A stretch of 64,000 bases of DNA from Branchiostoma floridae (taxonomy: Eukaryota > Chordata > Leptocardii > Amphioxiformes > Branchiostomatidae): positions 11,250,235 to 11,314,234 of the forward strand of contig NC_049996.1 in the NCBI RefSeq assembly GCF_000003815.2. The letters run 5' to 3'. A program made the position numbers and the translations under genes. The notes under the pieces were generated by a model. It was not told the origin of the DNA and searched no databases. It worked only from the letters and a program-made list of their open reading frames with translations. This document shows, piece after piece, positions 60,181-64,000 of this stretch; position 1 is the stretch's first letter; each line of letters opens with the position of its first letter.

Positions 60181-61640
60181 CTAGACTCCGGATTACCAGT
60201 GGGAGGAAGACAACTTCAGAGGTTCGGCTGTGCAGCAAGTAACGGCGGGGCGAGGGATCCAGAAGCTCCGGCGGACCTTGGGCAGACCCTCTCCACGCAT
60301 CGAAAGGACGGAAGAGTCCTAGTGTTCTACCTAGTGGGGTCAAATTTCAGGACGGTGGATATACGGCAGGTTTGGGTGGAAAATGCGGTAACATACGTTG
60401 TGGTATTTGTCGAATTCTGCTTTTCTGGGAACAATGGTTTGTGTGCCGTTTTGTTCACGTGTTGTTTTGCATATCGTTGGTGTCGAGCTTTCGCCTGGTT
60501 TGCACGTGCTTGATTTGCATTTGCTTGCTTTTAGTTGACTGGGTATTTTGTCGATAAGCACACAGGGAGGCAGCATAGACTCCAGTTTGACGGAGGAAGA
60601 CAATTTCTGAGGTTCAGCTGTGCAGTAAGTAACGGCGGGGCGATGGAACCAGAAGCTCCGGCAGACCTTGGGCAGACCATCTCCACGTAGCGAAAGGACG
60701 GACGAGTCCCACATAGTGGGGGGAAAACTTCAGGATGGCTGAGATATGGCAGGTTTGGGTGGAAAATGCGGTAACGTACGTTGTTGTATGTGTCGAATTC
60801 TGCTTTTCTGGGAACACTCGTTTGGGTGTCGTTGTTCACGTGTTGTTTTGCATATCTTTGGTGTCGGGTTTTCTCCCGGTTTTTACTGCTTGATTTGCAT
60901 TTGTTTGCCTTAGTTGACTGGGTGGGAATTTCATTATCTTTTGTTTGGAACGGAACGTAGGAGGTTTTGTTCTTAGGAAGGGAGGGAAACTCGTGACAGG
61001 ATCCCCTTTTGTGACCACGTGAGGTGTGTGCCAGCGTGGCGGGTGAATGCTCGAGTTGGGTTTAGCTGCTTTACTGTAGGTTCAGAATTTGTGATCTGAA
61101 CGTGTTGTTTTCTTAGCAGCTCAGCCCGGATTCCAGCTCTCCCAGGCCGAGGAAGGCGACTACCACAGCGCGACTGAGATGCAGCAAGCTCTGACAGACT
61201 TTTGGCGGCCTCTTCACATATTGAAAGGGCGGAACTTCGCGCGGAAGAGTCCTGCCTGGCGGGTCGAAACGTCGGATGTTAAAGATACGGCAGGTTTGGG
61301 GCGAAAATGCGGTAACAAATGTTTGTGTTTCTTTGTCCAATTATGTTTTCCTGGGAACAATGGTTTGGGGTGGTTAATGTGTACACGTGTTGTTTTGCAT
61401 ATCTTTGGTGTCGGGCTTTCGCTCGGTTCGCTCATGCTTGATTTGCATTTGCTTTGTCTTTAGTTGATACTTGTGTTCTAAACGTGTTGTTTCTTAGCAG
61501 ATCAGCCCGGTTTCCAGCTCTCCTGTGCCGAGGAAGGTGACTACCACATCGCGACCGAGGTGCAGCAAGCTCCGTCAGAGCGTTGGAGCCAGCAAGCCGA
61601 GCATTCCCAACACATACTGCAGTGCTTCGCGGCATCGACA
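60180..61640. repeat. ~390-bp degenerate tandem modules with hammerhead-like motifs
   Basis: Four diverged direct copies, anchored at GAGGAAG..GAC (60,201; 60,592; 61,149; 61,530). Shared order: GAGGAAG..GAC, GCAGCAAG, CGGA.GAGTCC, ACGGCAGGTTTGG, AAAATGCGGTAAC, CTGGGAACA, GTGTTGTTTTGCATATC, CTTGATTTGCATTTG. The third copy carries extra sequence and the fourth is truncated. The CGGA.GAGTCC...GGGTCGAAAC segment resembles a degenerate hammerhead core. Protein-like frames are not conserved between copies. Confidence 0.75.
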
Positions 61641-61959
61641 CTAGACGACAGCCGTCACGGAGCGCACGGCTTTGGTTTTTTCAGGGAGGCGTGCACGTTT
61701 TTGGTGACATCGATTTGAGGCGGGATTCCCCTCAGATATTTTGTCTTTATGTCTGTTGTTGCTGTTTTGAAGTGTTTGGTTTCCCTCTAATTAGGGATAT
61801 TTTATTTTACCGTTGTTGTTTGTAAAGTTTTGCTTGTGTTGACACAGCGACGGCGACACAGACCTGGACTATTAAGGAATGCAGTCGTCTAAGGAACCAC
61901 AGCCTGGCAGCAGCGTTGGCAGTTTCTATCGCTGAGGGGAGTCTCCTAAATCACGAGGA

Positions 61960-64000
61960 AAGAAGGTGTGTTTTGGTCCGTTTTGTACTATATTTTGGAG
62001 AAAACAGCGCATGTACGGATCGTTCTCGGTCGCTCCTGCTTGGTGTTTGATGGTTCTTTTATACCGTGAGAACACCGAGTAGCGAGGTCCGGAGAGGTTT
62101 CGTGTTGGCGTGTTTTCTTTTCAGCTGGTGAAACGGCGCGCATGTGCGGGCCTCTGATCGTTTGTGCTTGGTGTTTGGTGCACTGTTAGTGTGCGATCAC
62201 TGAGTAACGTTGATCAGAGAGTTTTTCCGCGCATGGCGGGTGTTTTCATGGGGGTGAAACGGCGCGCATGTGCGGGCCTCCGATCGTTGGTGCTTGGTGT
62301 TTGATGCACTGTTAGGGTGCGATCACTGAGTAGTGTTGATCGGAGAGTCTTTCCGCACATGGCGGGTGTTTTCACAGAAATGAAACGGCGCGCATGTGCG
62401 GGCTTCTGATTGTGCTCGGTGTTTGCTGCACTGTTAGTGTGCGATCACTGAGTAGCGTTGATCAGAGAGTCTTTCCGCACATGGCGGGTGTTTTCATAGC
62501 CATAGGAATGGAACGGCGCGCATGTGCGGGCTTCTGATCGTTGGTGCTCGGTGTTTGTTGCACTGTTAGTGTGCGATCACTGAGTAGCGTTGATCAGAGA
62601 GTCTTTCCGCACATGGCGGGTGTTTTCATAGCCATAGGAATGGAACGGCGCGCATGTGCGGGCCTCTGAGGGTTGGTGCTCGGTGTTTTGCTGCACTGTT
62701 AGTGTGCAATCACTGAGTAGCGTTGATCGGAGAGTCTTTCTGCACATGGCGGGTGTTTTCACAGAAATGAAACGGTGCGCATGTGCGGGCTTCTGATCGT
62801 AGGTGCTCGGTGTTTGCTGCACTGTTAGGGTGCGATCACTGAGTAGCGTTGATCAGAGAGTTTTTCAGCACATGGTGGGTGTTTTCACAGGAATGAAACG
62901 ACGTGCATGTGCGGGCTTCTGATTGTACTCGGTGTTGGCTGCACAGTTAGTGTGCGATCATTGAGTAGCGTTGATCGGAGAGTCTTTCCGCACATGGCGG
63001 GTGTTTTCACAGAAATGAAACGGCGCGCATGTGCGGGCCTCTGATGGTTGGTGCTCGGTGTTTGCTGCACTGTTAGTGTGCAATCACTGAGTAGCGTTGA
63101 TCGGAGAGTCTTTCCGCACATGGTGGGTGTTTTCACAGAAATGAAACGGTGCGCATGTGCGGGTTTCTGATTGTGCTCGGTGTTTGTTGCACTGTTAGTG
63201 TGCGATCACTGAGTAGCGTTGATCAGAGAGTCTTTCCGCACATGGCGGGTGTTTTCACAGGAATGAAACGGCGCGTATGTGTGGGCCTCCGATTGTGCTC
63301 GGTGTTTGTTGCACTGTTAGTGTGCGATCACTGAGTAGCGTTGATCAGAGAGTCTTTCCGCACATGGCGGGTGTTTTCACAGGAATGAAACGGCGCGTAT
63401 GTGTGGGCCTCCGATTGTGCTCGGTGTTTTGTTGCACTGTTACTGTGTGCGATCACTGAGTAGCGTTGATCGGAGAGTCTTTCCGCATATGGCGGCTGTT
63501 TTCACAGGAATGAAGCGACGCACAGGTGCGAGCCTCTAATTGTTGGTGCTCGGTGTTTGCTGCACTGTTAGTGTGCGATCACTGAGTAGCGTGGATCAGA
63601 GAGTCTTTCCGCACATTGTGGGTGTTTTCACAGGAATGAAATGGCGTGTATGTGCGGGCTTCCGATTGTGCTTGGTGTTTGTTGCACTGTTAGTGTGTGA
63701 TCAATGAGTAAAGTTGGTCAGAGTCTTTCAGCGCATGCCGGGTGTTTTCATAGGGGTGAAATGGCGCGCATGGGCGGGCCTCTGGTCATTTGTGCTCGGT
63801 GTTTGTTGCACTGTTAGGGTGCGATTACTGAGTAGCGTTGATCAGAGAGTCTTTCCCGCGAATGGCAGGTGTGTTCATAGGGAAAAAAGGGCATGCAGGT
63901 GGCAGGTGAGGGCCTCTGATCGTTTGTGCTTGGTGTTTCTTGCACTGTTAGTGTGTGATCACTGAGTAGCGGTGCCGTTGGTCAGAGAGTATTTCCGCAC
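61960..64000. repeat. ~126-bp tandem satellite array (runs off the window)
   Basis: About 15 direct monomers of 120-130 bp, for example starting near 62,130, 62,256, 62,382 and 62,511. Core motifs: GAAACGGCGCGCATGTGCGGG, CTCGGTGTTTG.TGCACTGTTAG, GTGCGATCACTGAGTAGCG and GATCAGAGAGTCTTTCCGCA. Each monomer has an inverted pair CTCTGATC...GATCAGAG. Open frames through the array are artefacts. Confidence 0.93.

Noticed and set aside
59974-60513. 179-codon open frame
   Set aside because: Falls in the degenerate tandem modules. The frame is not kept in the other copies.
62577-63965. Repeated ~60-83-codon frames with similar peptides
   Set aside because: Translations of the 126-bp satellite. Apparent conservation is due to DNA repetition.

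Overview
The window is animal (metazoan) genomic DNA: multi-exon genes with GT-AG introns, long AT-rich introns, many small inverted-repeat transposons and satellite arrays. Gene content (a single DLK/LZK-type MAP3K, a tandem TIP30/HTATIP2 cluster, a ZNF148/ZNF281-like zinc-finger gene) and the abundance of MITEs point to an invertebrate deuterostome, most likely amphioxus (Branchiostoma). That assignment is inference from protein resemblance and repeat style, not from a species marker.

Layout. 1-625: 35-bp satellite. 2,970-23,855 (minus strand): a complete 14-coding-exon MAP3K12/13 (DLK/LZK) gene. All splice phases close and give a 948-residue protein: kinase domain, leucine zippers and a conserved acidic C-terminus. 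Its introns hold a 1.6-kb hAT-like element with perfect 8-bp target duplications, three foldback MITEs, tRNA-derived SINE pieces, local exon duplications and a candidate second promoter with its own ATG exon near 20 kb. 23.9-39.4 kb: no coding exon seen. It probably holds 5' UTR introns of the MAP3K, a cluster of CRE motifs (TGACGTCA), a Penelope-like inverted repeat and a 1.3-kb transposon carrying a CpG-rich, promoter-like interior.

39.4-40.0 kb looks like a head-to-head promoter. From it three tandem TIP30/HTATIP2-like SDR genes run on the plus strand (39,987-43,310; 45,387-47,481; 49,031-51,589). Copy 1 has a spliced-on membrane-anchor exon. Copy 3 is preceded by a dead relic of that exon and has lost the catalytic tyrosine. 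Copies 2 and 3 share an identical first coding exon but diverge afterwards, which suggests gene conversion.

54,002-59,191 (minus strand): a C2H2 zinc-finger gene of ZNF148/ZNF281 type (five fingers, AT-hook-like motif, Gln-rich tail), with its 5' end not found. 60.2-61.6 kb holds about four degenerate ~390-bp tandem modules with hammerhead-ribozyme-like motifs, and 61.9-64.0 kb a ~126-bp satellite that runs off the window.

The genes have no evident joint pathway. The MAP3K is a stress/axon-injury kinase, the TIP30 proteins are NADP-binding SDRs and the zinc-finger protein is a probable GC-box transcription factor. The novelty here lies in alternative exons, paralogue decay and mobile elements rather than in a new operon-like system.
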